Part shown: piece by piece, positions 48,564-59,599 of the stretch
How positions within the stretch are numbered: position 1 is the stretch's first letter
Layout of the letters: every line of letters begins with the position of its first letter
From: Phellopilus nigrolimitatus
Lineage: Eukaryota > Basidiomycota > Agaricomycetes > Hymenochaetales > Hymenochaetaceae
Reading direction: 5' to 3'
Length of the DNA stretch: 64,000 nt
Assembly: GCA_021029095.1 (NCBI GenBank)
Contig: JAJOHG010000043.1
Span: 1 to 64,000 of the forward strand
Notes under the pieces: model-generated
What the model saw: the letters and a program-made list of their open reading frames with translations, nothing else
Told to the model about the DNA's origin: nothing
The model's database searches: none
Made by a program: the position numbers and the translations under genes

Positions 48564-50690
48564 ATGCATTCAACACGCTCTGACATCGGGTCTCTTGATC
48601 CAGACCTAGTGCCACTTCTCGTCTCAAAGACAGATACCACTATGTATGGCCAAGTGGCAATTTTAACTTTCTTGGTCTACGACACCAGTAAGTTTTGCAT
48701 CTTGATGGGTGCGCTAGGTACCTGAGATGACATTGATCGTGCAGTTATCACGATGGACAAGGAGGTAAGCAAAGTTTGACATTTATATCTCGATGTCTAG
48801 ACTAATCATAGTATCTATAAGATAAAATACTTTTGGGTACACTACTTTTCTAACATGTACACCATGCATAGCATATTTACTTATGTGGCACGAAGAGCTC
48901 TCCTTGTAAATTTGTCAGCTTGATCTACTTTGCGGTAAGTAAGATTTTACAGATTATAAGTTAGATAGCTGATCAACTCTTGTAATGAATGGTTGTAGAA
49001 TCGCTATGTTGGAATTCTCGGAGCCGTTTCTGGTATAATAGGTAAGCCGTACTCATATCTTTAAAAGGAGCGCATTTAAAACAATAATGTCCACTAACAC
49101 TGTCTTTCATACTCAGTCGTTGCTCTTCCAGCAAATGAGCCACTGTAAGTAATCTCTGATTATTGCTTGAAACTAACTCTAAAATGCGGACTCGTTTATA
49201 GGTGTAAGTGTCTAGATACTATATTGTTTCTTTACTGATATTAGTGAAAAGGCCTTGGCTTTAGTTGGATTATAGGTCTATCATGTGAGTTATCAATTAT
49301 CCCATAAAACAGCATTTTACTCATTCAGGCAAAGATTGGATGACTGGCCTTTTAATCGACTGTATAACATCTCCTTGCGTACAATTGACCTGCCACTAAT
49401 CATTTGTGCAGATATTCTTCTGATGCGGGTCCTGGCACTCTACCACCAGGGTAAGGCACTCCTGATATCACCAAAACACCAATGATGTTTTAAACCCGGC
49501 AGACAAGAAACTGACTGCATGCCTGAGGACTCTATTTGTCCTGGAGGCAGCTTTTGGGCTGGGTGTTCTGATATACACCATCATACATGAAAGGAGTAAG
49601 CAGAACTGATTATTGTAGAGTGCACAGCTCATTGAACAGTTGCTCCAGTTTCTGTAGGGAGACTTGCAGAAGGTGTAACAGTATGTTTACTTAATGGAAG
49701 CCCAAAGGTTTCAGGTGCATTAGCTTGGTTAGTACCGACATCCTTGGGTAAAGGTTTAGACTGATTTAAAGCAGGATTGAGACATTGCTGTATGCCATTA
49801 TCCTAATGGTTCTAGCTCTCTTCAAGGCTGCACAACACTGGAGGGAGTTAGGTGGTTTCAGTCAGTTTAGCCTTCTTAAGGTGCTCATCCAAGATCAGGC
49901 CATCTACTTTGTTTTTGTTAGAACTTACCTTGCTTACCTCACGACCCCCTTACATCATTCCTTCCTCGCTTAGTCAGGCCTTTCACCTTTCCATTATCTT
50001 TCCCTTAGTTCATGGCCTGACCCCTTCCTCATTGTACGCGCCCCTCCTGGGCGTACCCCGCTCCACGCTCCACTGCCTCATTCCATGCTCCACTGTACAT
50101 GCCCCTTCCGGGCCTTTCCCTCACGCTCCCCTCATGTCATGCTACGCATGACTCCACAGCTCCGCTGACATCATAGTCAGCCTCATAGTATATATAGGTA
50201 CATCGCTGGGACCTTAAGCCCCAGCTTGACCTCCTTGTTCAGTAGCTAGCATAGTCTTGCTATTCATCGCCTTTGCTCTTCATAGTCTTGCGCCCAGCGC
50301 TTCACAGTCTTGCCATAGTCATTGTCGCCTTGTCACAGTCAAGCCTCACGTCACTCGTCACATCACTGTCCACAGTCACGCTCCTCGTTCCATTAGGCAA
50401 GACCCTGTTACTCCGTAACAGTTTTGTATGCATCCTTAATGTAAAACCAGTGGTAAATGAGCTGACTGTCCGACAGTGTCATACTCTGCAATGTTATGGG
50501 GATAGTATCATTTCAGTTTAACACCCAAAATTTGCCTCTGGCTAGTCTCCTGTCTGTTTTGGGTTACCCCAGACTTCTCTCTGTCCTTGGGAGTCACCTG
50601 CTAGTTCATCTTAAGGAAGCTGGTGAGAGGCAAGCCAATGGAGGAACCAGCTACAGGATGAGGACCATGAGCAGTATGCGGTTCTCCTGA
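48564..50690 (+). pseudogene. DUF6533 membrane protein, copy C, split by a solo LTR
   Basis: The exon blocks match copies A, B and D: MHSTRSD from 48564, ITMDKE, IKYFW, KSSPCKFVSLIYFA, NRYVGILGAVSGII, DLPLIICADILLMRVLALYHQ near 49390-49450, FKAAQHWRELGGFSQFSLLKVL near 49825-49885, and the last exon ending in MRFS at 50690. The exon that ends in IYFVF runs straight into a 505-bp LTR at 49916. The original splice donor is left on the far side of the insert, so the exon reads into the LTR and stops near 49971. Further stops in the middle exon (near 49215 and 49249) suggest that decay had begun elsewhere too. A protein truncated before the last helix is the most that could be made. Confidence 0.7.
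49916..50420. mobile_element. Solo LTR of an LTR retrotransposon, 505 bp
   Basis: The element starts with TGTTA and ends with TAACA, the usual TG...CA inverted ends of an LTR. It is flanked by a perfect 5-bp target-site duplication, GTTTT (49911-49915 and 50421-50425). It is absent at the same place in copies A, B and D, which gives a clean empty-site comparison. Inside there is a TATA-like element (TATATATAG near 50190) followed by GCTGGGACCTTAAGCCCCAG. There are no coding regions, so it is a solo LTR left by recombination between the two LTRs of a full element. Ty3 or Copia type cannot be told. Confidence 0.88.
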
Positions 50691-51711
50691 ATTTGAGGAG
50701 AGAATTTACAAAGTGAGTGCACCTGTCTTGGCCTTTTTTGGATTCTTCCCGAGACTGATTGTTCATTTAGTAGACATGTAGACATCCAGATACTTCCACA
50801 CTCTTGTCCGATTTTTATTTATTTATGCTTGCCTTTCTGCATATGGGGTATCCAGATACCTTTGCACTCTTGTTTAGTCTTTTATTTGTCTTTGCTCTCT
50901 CTTCTTGCACATATTCAGTATCTCATAGAATGTAAAATCTTCACTAGGCGAAGAAATACCAAATTATCTGCCTGTACATGAGTCCACTGCCCACATTCTG
51001 CTCAGATTCAGCGGAATTATCGATTGCATTTCATGAAGCTCAAAGTGAGCCAACACGACACGGTAGCCGCGCGCACCGATCGCGCGGAGGCTTAGTACTT
51101 CGTTGTATACTTGAGTAGTGGGGTCGATATGGCACAGCTTAGCTTATTAGCGTGAAAGATCGAGAGAAGAGCAATGGCGAATGCGGAGAGGGGTGCTTCA
51201 AGTGCGCGCTCGGCTGCCACATGTGCGCCCCCCGCTTACGCAACCCCGCCTCCATCCGTTCAGCCTGTCGCTCCGCACTAAAGCTTCCGCCCTGCGTCCT
51301 CCTCCGTGTCGGAGGACGCGGCTGCGGGCTCGAGCGCTGCGGAAAGCAGCGCGTCCGTATGTGTGTGCATCCACGCGCGTATGGGGAGGTGCCCCGGGCA
51401 GAACGCGCGCGCCTGTGCGTCTCTCTCTTTCTCCTTCTATTTCGCATTCTCCTTTTCCGTGTCTGTGTCAGTGGTTAACGAGGGAGAGACGAAGAAGCGC
51501 AGGTCGCCCGCGGTCGTGTAAATGTTGGCTGTTCGTTCGTTCGTCCGTTTGGTTTGGGCGGAGGTCAGGGGCATGTGGGCATGCGAGCGGTGTGTGCGAA
51601 CGTACCCATGCTTTTTTTGTCGGTGGTTTGGTTTGAGGATATGAGAATAGGACATGAGGGGGCGGGTTGTCAGTTACGGGAGGAGACTGGGCGGAAGAAG
51701 AAAAGAGAAAG

Positions 51712-52150
51712 AGAGGGCGCGGAACGCACTTGCACCAGAGTTCTTCGCTGAGCGGGCGCGCGGACGCGAAGGCCGCGGCGTCGACTTCACGGAGGGTGAC
51801 CTCCTTTACCTCCGCCGCATTCCCTTCGTCTCCGGCGGAAGCGTGCAGCGCGCCGTTGAGCGAGGTGACGAGCACGCGCGCGGTGAAGACCTCAGGGGTG
51901 ACGTGCATGTCCGCGCCTGCCGGGCGTCCGTCAGCACACCCAACACAAACGAAGCGTAGAAAAGAGAGACGCGGCGCGCACCAAGCCGCCGCGAGAGCGT
52001 ACGCGCCGGTGTCTGCCGCAATGTACGCGCCGGGAGGCCCGTGGGAGTGGAGGAGCGGCCAGGCTGCCGCGTAGAGCGTCGGGGTGAGGCTGCTTGAGCT
52101 TGAAGGCGTCGAAGCGCAGGAAGTTCTCGGGGTAAAAGGTCGTATACAGC
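51712..52150 (-). pseudogene. NmrA-like gene remnant in unit 3
   Basis: On the minus strand an intron acceptor (CCGCAG) at 52151 is followed by LYTTFYPENFLRFDAFKL, the counterpart of the LYTSFYFENFL exon of the gene at 1429-2758, with the intron at the same codon phase. Further on GAYIAADTGAYALAAAW matches SETGAYVLEAF, but a frame change is needed between the two. A second block from about 51918 to 51712 encodes ADMHVTPEVFTARVLVTSL and continues open to LSEELWCK. The N-terminal nucleotide-binding exons are missing. It is a 5'-truncated, frameshifted remnant of an NmrA-like gene different from the one at the left of the window. Confidence 0.65.
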
Positions 52151-54514
52151 CTGCGGAGCGGTGATTAGGAAAACGGAAAGAAGAGAAGGAGGGCGCGACT
52201 TGAAGTCGGATTCAGAAGACGTGAGCATGCTAGCATCCGGCGAGAAAGATAACGCACAAAAGGGAAATAAATGAGGAACGTGCTCCTCCTTAGCAGTCGT
52301 GTGTCTCAGTGCGTCGCTGTCGCACAGCGCCTTGGAGGCCCTATTCCCATCCGGTTGACCAAAGTGCCCATCTCGTCCGCGCTTTCCCGGTGCGCGGAAG
52401 TTTACCGCACCTTCGGTGACTGCAACAACAGCATAGATCAGATCGAGAGCAAACTCACAGCAGCAGTCCTCCGAGTTCGGCGGATTTGAAGAGAAACGCA
52501 CGCTATTCATGGACACAACCCAGCATTTCCGCCGTGTGTTCTGGCTTTCGTGGGAGGGACTCCGCGACGCCGACACGCCGTCCGTTGCCCGCCGTATCGA
52601 GAAGAAGCAGCCGCCCTCCTAATCTCTTCGGGACGGGTTTGAGGCGTTCGCGTTCCTCGCTGGGCTTGCTCGCGCGGAAGATCTTTAGCACGCGAAAGTC
52701 TTGTATGGACAAGACGCGGTCGCCTTCTGTCGTCGAAAAATGATGTATGGATGTCGGCACGCTGCAGAACGAGACAGCGAGCACGAGATCAGAGAGCGCT
52801 GACCGTGACGGTGACTTGAAGTTCGGATCCGACTAAACTGTATCGAGCTCGTCGTCCTCTTATATCTATCTGTATTGCTCGTCGCGCTCGTCGTTCTTGA
52901 CTATGTCTGTGCAGCGTCTCCGGACAATCCCTGTTTGTTCATGAGCCGATTCAGAGCCCCCCGGGAGGCGCTTTCGACCGTCGAGCTCTGTCTGCCTGCG
53001 CCCTTCTCCTGCACCAACGTCCATCTCCGGCTGTCTGCAATGACCAGCGTCGAAGGAGAAGGCGCTCAAGACGGGTAACCATCCCCGACAGGGAATGCAG
53101 GATGATGCTTTATCTTGGCAACCTCGACCGCATTTCGCGCGCGAGGCGCCGCTGGGGAGGAAAACAGGCGGCCCTGCCGTGCCCACGTGGAGTCCTGCGG
53201 CGCGTGCAGCAATACAGGCGAGCTGCTTTTCTTTCAGGCCGTCGACACCAACCTCATCCTCGATCTGCCTCTCATTGTTTCTTCTCAATTTAAACAGGAC
53301 TGCTCTCTCGAGCATCTGTACATGTATCGTCGCTAAAATTTGGAATATACAAATTTAATTACCTCGGTATCATGCCGTACGCCTTGGTGCGGGCCATTGC
53401 TCTCTTCCGCGCTGCTTTTCGTTCAGGTCACCGATGCTGAGCTTAGCCTCGACGGGCTACTCGTTGGTCTTCTCGTTATTTCTTCTCAATCTAAATATGA
53501 CTACTCTCTCAAGCACCTCTACCTGTGCCGCATCTTGAACTCCCCAACATAAAAACCCATCAAGTCGCAGATTCACTCCACGCATCAGTGCTCGCAGACT
53601 TATCCAATCGACACGACCAGACATTAAACTCCCAATTATCAACGCTCGGATTGCAAAACCATTCTGAAAGAAAACCCGACATTCTCACGACATTCTTACC
53701 TTTCTTTTGAGTTGCGCCGAAAGGCTCTGTGTCCTTTGGAATGTCCACGCTCGGCCATTTCGTGAACGATATTGAAGACACGTCATCGTCGAGCAGTTCT
53801 GGCGAGCTTCCGGACAGACGGAGAGTACGCGGGCCTTACGCCACACAGGAATCTACCAATCATGATCATTGGGTACGCGCTCGATAGTACCCTCTCCTGC
53901 CCTCTTACCTGGCACCAATCTCTTCTCACTTTGCCGTCCACATGCTACCGTGTTAACGCCGACCTCGCCATCGATGTCTGGCAGGATGACACTTTCTGAA
54001 GCTTCAAACACCCGCAGGCATGCTAGCGGCATCAACTAGGTCTTGTAAGTTCTGTCTTCCTGTTTCTTCGAGTCACGGCTAAAAAAGTGCGCCTGTCTGG
54101 AATACAATCTTGGACTGTGGGGCACAGACACGAACGAAGCGTTTCTTCAATCGTATCAGTTTCAATCACGCTTCATCGCGATAAGTGGTCTTAGTATACG
54201 TATAAACTAGTACGATAAGGATCCCGGCGTGGTTGTTTGATGGTGCGATGTTCTTTTTCTCATAATCGGTAATCTCTAATCCTGAACCTGTCGAAAACTA
54301 CCCTACACTAACAAAAGGTAAATGATGAAGCTATGCGAAACAGACTGATTTACAGTTCCCATTCCTTGGTGCGTGGACATCGGACATTCTTGAGCCAGTT
54401 TTTTTAGGATCGCCGACGTTCAACGTCGTAGAATTTGATCGGCTGGTATAATGTACCACCTGAATCTTCGAGCAGCAATGTGCCATCGGACTGTCTTATC
54501 GTACCGGTCGCCGT

Positions 54515-54521
54515 TATAAGA
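54515..54521 (+). promoter_or_regulatory. TATA box, DUF6533 copy D
   Basis: TATAAGA lies 99 bases before the start codon and takes the place of TATAAAA in the other copies. Confidence 0.55.
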
Positions 54522-54613
54522 TGCCTGCGAGGACGTTCGAATAGCCCAATATATGCCCCCGAACCGACCTTTCAAAGCTTCGTTGAAGACTTCACGACTG
54601 CAGACGCCTCACT

Positions 54614-56241
54614 ATGCATTCAACACGCTCTGACATCAAGCCTCTTGATCCAAATCTAGTGCCACTTCTCGTGTCAGAGATGGATACCACTACGTATGGC
54701 TTAGTTGCAATGTTGACTCTCTTGGTCTACGACACCAGTACGTTTTGCGTCTCGATGGGTGTGCCAGGTACTGCACTGACATTAATCAATCAGGTATCAC
54801 AATGGACAAGGAGGTAAGCAAAGCTTCGCACTGTTATCTCTATGTCAGGACTAATTATAATAAATACCAGATAAAATACTTTTGGGTGTGCTGCGACCAA
54901 CCTTAATGCCATCCATGGCATATTTACTCATATGATATGAAGAGATCTCCTTGGAAATTTGTCAGCTTGATTTACTTTGCGGTAAAAGAATTTTGCAGCT
55001 TATTATAAGGGAGTAAGCTGATAACTTCTCTAATGAATGGTTATAGAATCGCTATCTTGGACTTCTCGGAGTTGTTTCTGGTATAGTAGGTGAGCCGTAC
55101 ATAAATCTTTGATAAAAGCAATAATGTCCACTAATACTGTCTTTCATACTCAGTCATTGCTCTTCCAGCAAATGAGCCACTGCAAGTAATCTTTGATTAT
55201 TGCATTATAAATCTTTGAAACTAACTCTACATGTGGAATCTTCTATAGGTGTAAGTGTCCAGACACTTTTTTTAAATCTCTGCTGATGATAGTGAAAAGG
55301 CCTTGGCTTGAGTTGGGTTTCAAGTCTATCCAGTAGGTTATTGAATATTCTATAAAGCGGCATTTTACTCAATCTAGAAAAGATTACATGACTATCCTTT
55401 TAATTGATTGTAGTAACATCTCCCTATTACATTTAATATGCAAAACATTCATTTGCCACTAATTACATGTAGATATTCTTCTGATGCGGGTCCTGGCACT
55501 CTACAACCAAGGTAAGGCACTCTTGGTACCATCAAAATACTGCTGATGTTAAAATTTAACAGAAAAGAGAATGACTGTGTGGCTGAGGACTCTGTTTGGT
55601 TTGGAGGCATTTTGGGGGCTAGGTCTTCTGGTATATGGTGTTATATATGCAGAGAGTAAGCAAAATGATGTATTGAAGAATGTACAGTTCACTGAAAAAA
55701 CGTTCCAGTTTCTGTAGGGAGTCTTGCAGAGGGTGTCACAATATGTTTGACCAATAGAAGCCCAAAACTTTGGGGTAGATTATCTTGGTTAGTGCTGATA
55801 TTCCTGAGCAAAGATTTGGACTAATTTGAAACAGGGTTATTCCAATGCTATATGCAATCATCCTAATGGTTCTAGCTCTCCGCAAGGCTGCACAGCACTG
55901 GAGGGAGTTCGCTGGTTTCAGTGAATTTAGCCTTTTTAAGGTACTCATCCAAGATCAGGCCATCTACTTTATTCTGTATGCTTCCTTAATGTACAACCAG
56001 TGGTATATGAGCTGACTGGTCTGATAGGGTCATATTCTGCAATGTTATGGGAATACTAGCAGACAAGCTTTTCAACCCAAACTCACTTCTGGCTAATCTC
56101 CTGTCCATTTTGGCATACCCCAGAGTTCTCTGTGTCCTTGGGAGTCACCTTCTGGTTCATCTGAAGGAAGCTGGAGAGAGGGGAGCCAATGAAGGGACCA
56201 GCTACAGTATGAGGACCACAGACAGCATCGGGTTTTCCTGA
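54614..56241 (+). CDS. DUF6533 multi-pass membrane protein, copy D (integrity uncertain)
   Basis: All main blocks are present: MHSTRSD and VPLLVSEMDTTTYGL from 54614, then ITMDKE, IKYFW, RSPWKFVSLIYFA ending near 54980, NRYLGLLGVVSGIV from 55046, DILLMRVLALYNQ near 55472, RMTVWLRTLFGLEAFWGLGLL near 55570, RKAAQHWREFAGFSEFSLFKVLIQDQ near 55880, and a last exon from about 56041 ending in SIGFS. Copy D has the most regular first exon of the four. The middle exon has a T run and needs either an unusual splice or a lesion, as in copy B. The donor near 55183 reads GCAAGT where copies A and C have GT, which would be a GC-AG intron. The final exons are open. Confidence 0.45.
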
Positions 56242-57279
56242 GTTTGTGGAAGGAAAGCCAAGGTGATTGCACCTGTTTCGGCTTTTCTTGGATTCTGCCC
56301 GAGACTGATTGATCATTCAGCAGATGTGCAGAACATCCATGTAGTTCTGCATCCCTGTCTGATCCTCTATTCATGCTTGCTTTTTCTTCGTGTAAGACAT
56401 CCAGATATCTTCACACTCTTGTCCAATCTTTTATTTGTCTTCGCCTTCTCTTCTTGCACTTATTCAGAATGTGAAATCTTCGTTGGGAGAAGAAATACTA
56501 ATTTGTCTGCGCGCACATGGGTTCACTGTCCAAAATCAGCTCAGATTCAGCAGCTTTATCGATTGCCTTCCGTAAAGCTCGGAGTAAGATAGCGCGGTAC
56601 AGTAGCCGCACAATGACCGCTCGGCCGCTTTGTACTTCGCCGTATACTTGAGTAATGAGTTCAGTGGCTTAGCTCAGATTATTAGCGCGAGCGATGGAGA
56701 AGAGCAATGGCGCAGGCGGAGAGAAGACACTCCAAGTGTTCGCACGGCCGCCACATGTGCGCCCCCTGCTTACGCAGCCCTACCTCCCCTCACTCAGCCC
56801 GTCGCTCCACACTCAGGCCCCCGCCCCGCGCTCTCCGTGTCCTCGGCCGCGGCCGCGGGCTCGAGCGCTGCGGCAAGCAGCGCGAGCGCATGTGAGCTCA
56901 CCCACGCGTGCATGGGGCGGCGCCACGGGCAGCGCGCGCGCCTGTGCGTCTCTCTCTTTTTCCTTGTCCTTCTCCTTTGCATTCGCATTCTCCGCGTTTG
57001 TGTTAATGGTTGACGAGGCGAAGGCGGCGGGCGGAGAGGCGAAGAAGCGCGCGGCCGTGTAAAATTTCGTTGTTCGTTTGTCCATCCGTTCGTTCGTTCG
57101 TTTGGTGCAGAGGTCAGGGGCGTGCAGGCGTGCGGGCGGCGTGCACGGACGAACATAATCCATGCTTTTTGGATTTTTTCGACGGTTTGGTTTGAGGATT
57201 TGCGGATCTGACATGCGGGGGAGGGTGTCAGTCCCAGGAGACGAAGCAAAAGAAGAGATGAAGGGAGAGAAGGGGGGTG

Positions 57280-57681
57280 CGCACGCACTTGCATCAGAGC
57301 TCTTCGCTGAGCAGGCCCACAGCCTCGAAGGCGGCGGCGTCGACCTCGCAGAGGGCCACTTCTTCTACCTCCGTCGCATCCTTTCCGTTTCCCCCATCGC
57401 GGCGCGCATGGCGTGACGACTTCGGGGGGACGTGCATGACCATACCTGCCGGCCGTGCGTCACTCAGAACAGAACAGAACAGAACAAGAGTCGGGGAGGA
57501 CGGGTACGGGGACGCACCGAGTCACATACGCGGGTCGCTGAACGCCGCGAGGGCGTACGCGCCCGTGTCCGCCACGCTATACACGCCGAGCAGCACGTCG
57601 GCGTAGCGCGTCGGGTTGATCCGCGTGAGCTTGAAGGCGTCGACGCGCAGGAAGTTCTTGATGTAGAAGGTCGTGTACAAC
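57280..57681 (-). pseudogene. NmrA-like gene remnant in unit 4
   Basis: From the acceptor at 57682 the minus strand reads LYTTFYIKNFLRVDAFKL, then GVYSVADTGAYALAAFSDP, and meets a GTATGT donor at 57529. This is an intact copy of one NmrA-like exon (57681-57530). The following block (57440-57290) has lost the frame at its start; its end reads EVDAAAFEAVGLLSEEL and then TGA, where the unit 3 copy has a tryptophan codon. The N-terminal exons are absent. It is therefore a pseudogene related to the remnant at 51712-52150. A pentanucleotide repeat interrupts the intron. Confidence 0.7.
57466..57485. repeat. AGAAC microsatellite
   Basis: Four perfect tandem copies of AGAAC lie inside the NmrA-like remnant of unit 4. 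They are absent from the matching place in unit 3. Confidence 0.9.
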
Positions 57682-58278
57682 CTGCGGAGCGGGTAGTTAG
57701 GAAAACGGAAGGAGGGCGTGACTTGGAGTCGGATTCAGAAGGTGCGAGCACCCTGGCATCCGGCGATCCATCTAGAAGTATAACGCACAGTAGGAAAAAC
57801 AAAATGCAGAAGACAGAGGACCGGCCGTGCTCGTATTTAGTGGTCGTATGTCTCATTGCGTCGCCGCTAGTCCTTCGCGGCATGGGTAAATTACCGTCAC
57901 GCAACACCTTATAGGCCATCCGGTTGACCACGGTGGCCATCTCGTCAGCGCTCGCGCGGAAGGTCTTTAGCACGCAAAAGTCTTGTATGGACAAGACGCG
58001 ATCGCATTCTATCGTCGAAGAATGAGATGTATGGACGTTGGCACGCTGGAGAACGAGACAACGAGCACGTGACCAGAGAGCGCTGACCGTGACTTGCCGA
58101 CTAAAGTCTAAAACCGTATCGAGCTCGTACGATGCAGTCTGTACCTACGAAAGGCCTAGCATTTCTTATACCTGTATTGCTCGCTGTGCTCGTCATTCTT
58201 GACTATATCTGTCCAGCGCCCCGGGACAGACTCAGTTCGTCCATGGGGTGTGCGCTGCCGCTTCTCTTTTCAAGCCCA

Positions 58279-58317
58279 TCTTAGGTCTGCGTCCTTCTGG
58301 AACGCCGTGGCGATAGA
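58279..58317 (+). repeat. 39-bp direct repeat, copy 1
   Basis: This is identical over 39 bases to 59232-59270, 953 bases away. The flanks match less well over a further 60 to 80 bases on the left. It marks a recent duplication inside the tail of unit 4. Confidence 0.85.
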
Positions 58318-59231
58318 TGGCTTGGACGAATCCGCAAGAGTATGGAGAAACGGGCCTGTGGGAGCGACGCCGCGACGCCGACGCCCTGCCCGATTCCCGC
58401 CGTATCAAGAAGCGGCCATCCTGGATGGACCATGGGTGAGAAGCAATAGTATTCTGTCGTCGAACGGATGCGTACATATGTCGATGTACTGGAGAACGAG
58501 GATGATGCGGCACAGCGCAGACGGACGATGCCGGTGTCCGAGCCGGCCCGGCGACTTGAAGTTGACAACCGGCTACTAAAGCCGTGTCGAGCTCGTCGTC
58601 TCAGCGCCCCGATGCATTCTGCTCGCGCGAAGAAAGCGCCTTTGATATTTGCATTGCTGTCTGTTTTCTTACTTCTCCAGTGACACTAGATGTCCGACGG
58701 TCTCTTGCGCTCTCGACACCGCGTGGCGCGCATCCTCTTACGCATTCCGGACTGCCGCAGGGCCTTGAATGCATCTGTTTAGAGCGACGGCGCCAGCCAT
58801 TCCCTCGAGCGCGTTGGGCTACACGATGCCCCATCCAGACGGGTCTTTCCGATTCTGGTGCGCGCGCGGACGTGTCCAGCCAGGTCTCACGCGTGCGCGA
58901 GCGCCGCTGAGGCGAAAACAGCGAGGGGTACGCACTTCAGCGCGAGCGCGGGCCAGCGGCAGCTAGCGGGGAGCACGGCTTCGACCCGACGTTGATGATT
59001 TCTCGACGCGACTGAGGCGTTTATTTTCGGGGACGAGGACAACGCGCGCCCGGACCGGGTTATTAAGTGAGTGTCAAGTTTCTGAGTGCGCACTGCGGAT
59101 ATAACCCTCCTTCTGGCGTGGTCGTCGCGTTTTCCCGCCCGAGACGGCATCCTCGTCGTTCGTCGTTCTTGACGATGTCCGTCCAGCGCCATCGGGTTCA
59201 GTTCGTCCATACCGCTTCTCCCTTTACGCCC

Positions 59232-59270
59232 GTCTTAGGTCTGCGTCCTTCTGGAACGCCGTGGCGATAG
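59232..59270 (+). repeat. 39-bp direct repeat, copy 2
   Basis: This is the second copy of the 58279-58317 block. The perfect match contrasts with the strong divergence between the array units, so this copy is younger than the array. Confidence 0.85.
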
Positions 59271-59599
59271 AAAACTCGGATCAACGGCGGGAAAGATGCT
59301 CGATTCAGAAGCCGATCCCAGGCCAAAGCCTCGGGGAACCCGCTCTCGGGAATTGGGCTCTGTCTGCGTGCGCCCTCCTCCTGCACCGGCGTCCGTCTGT
59401 GCCTGCTTGCAGTGACCAGCGTCGTCTCGGCGGGCGTCAAAGGGGAGAACCGTTACCGACAGGGAACGCGAAACCGCGCAGGTTGATTTTATATTTATAA
59501 TTGCAGCTTCGATCCCGTTGCGCGCGCGAGGCGTCGCATAGGGAGAAAAACAGGCAACCCTGTCGTGCGCGCGCGGAGTCCTGAACCGTATAGCAGTAC

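Larger units (their letters stand above)
47240..53080. repeat. Repeat unit 3 of the array
   Basis: This unit runs from the block at 47250-47520 through DUF6533 copy C, an NmrA-like gene remnant on the minus strand (51.7-52.15 kb), the block at 52340-52540 shared with 46130-46310, the TGTATGGACAAGACGC block (52703) and the block at 52940-53080 shared with 47020-47130 and 59310-59460. Then 53095-53340 repeats part of the unit start. Boundaries are approximate. Confidence 0.6.
53377..59560. repeat. Repeat unit 4 of the array
   Basis: The unit opens with the block at 53377-53680 (compare 40930-41215), carries DUF6533 copy D and a second NmrA-like remnant, and ends in a rearranged tail. The tail has the TGTATGGACAAGACGC block (57984), a block at 58340-58430 shared with 46330-46380 and 52555-52610, the CCGGCTACTAA block (58570) and the block at 59310-59460. 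Parts of the tail are themselves doubled. Boundaries are approximate. Confidence 0.6.

Noticed and set aside
51139..51450. Arginine-rich frames on both strands at 51.1-51.7 kb and 56.7-57.2 kb
   Set aside because: These GC-rich repeat blocks are open in several frames at once. No single frame is conserved between the two units.
30826..59560. CRISPR-like or satellite array
   Set aside because: The repeats are kilobase-scale units with genes. No short regularly spaced direct repeats with unique spacers occur.
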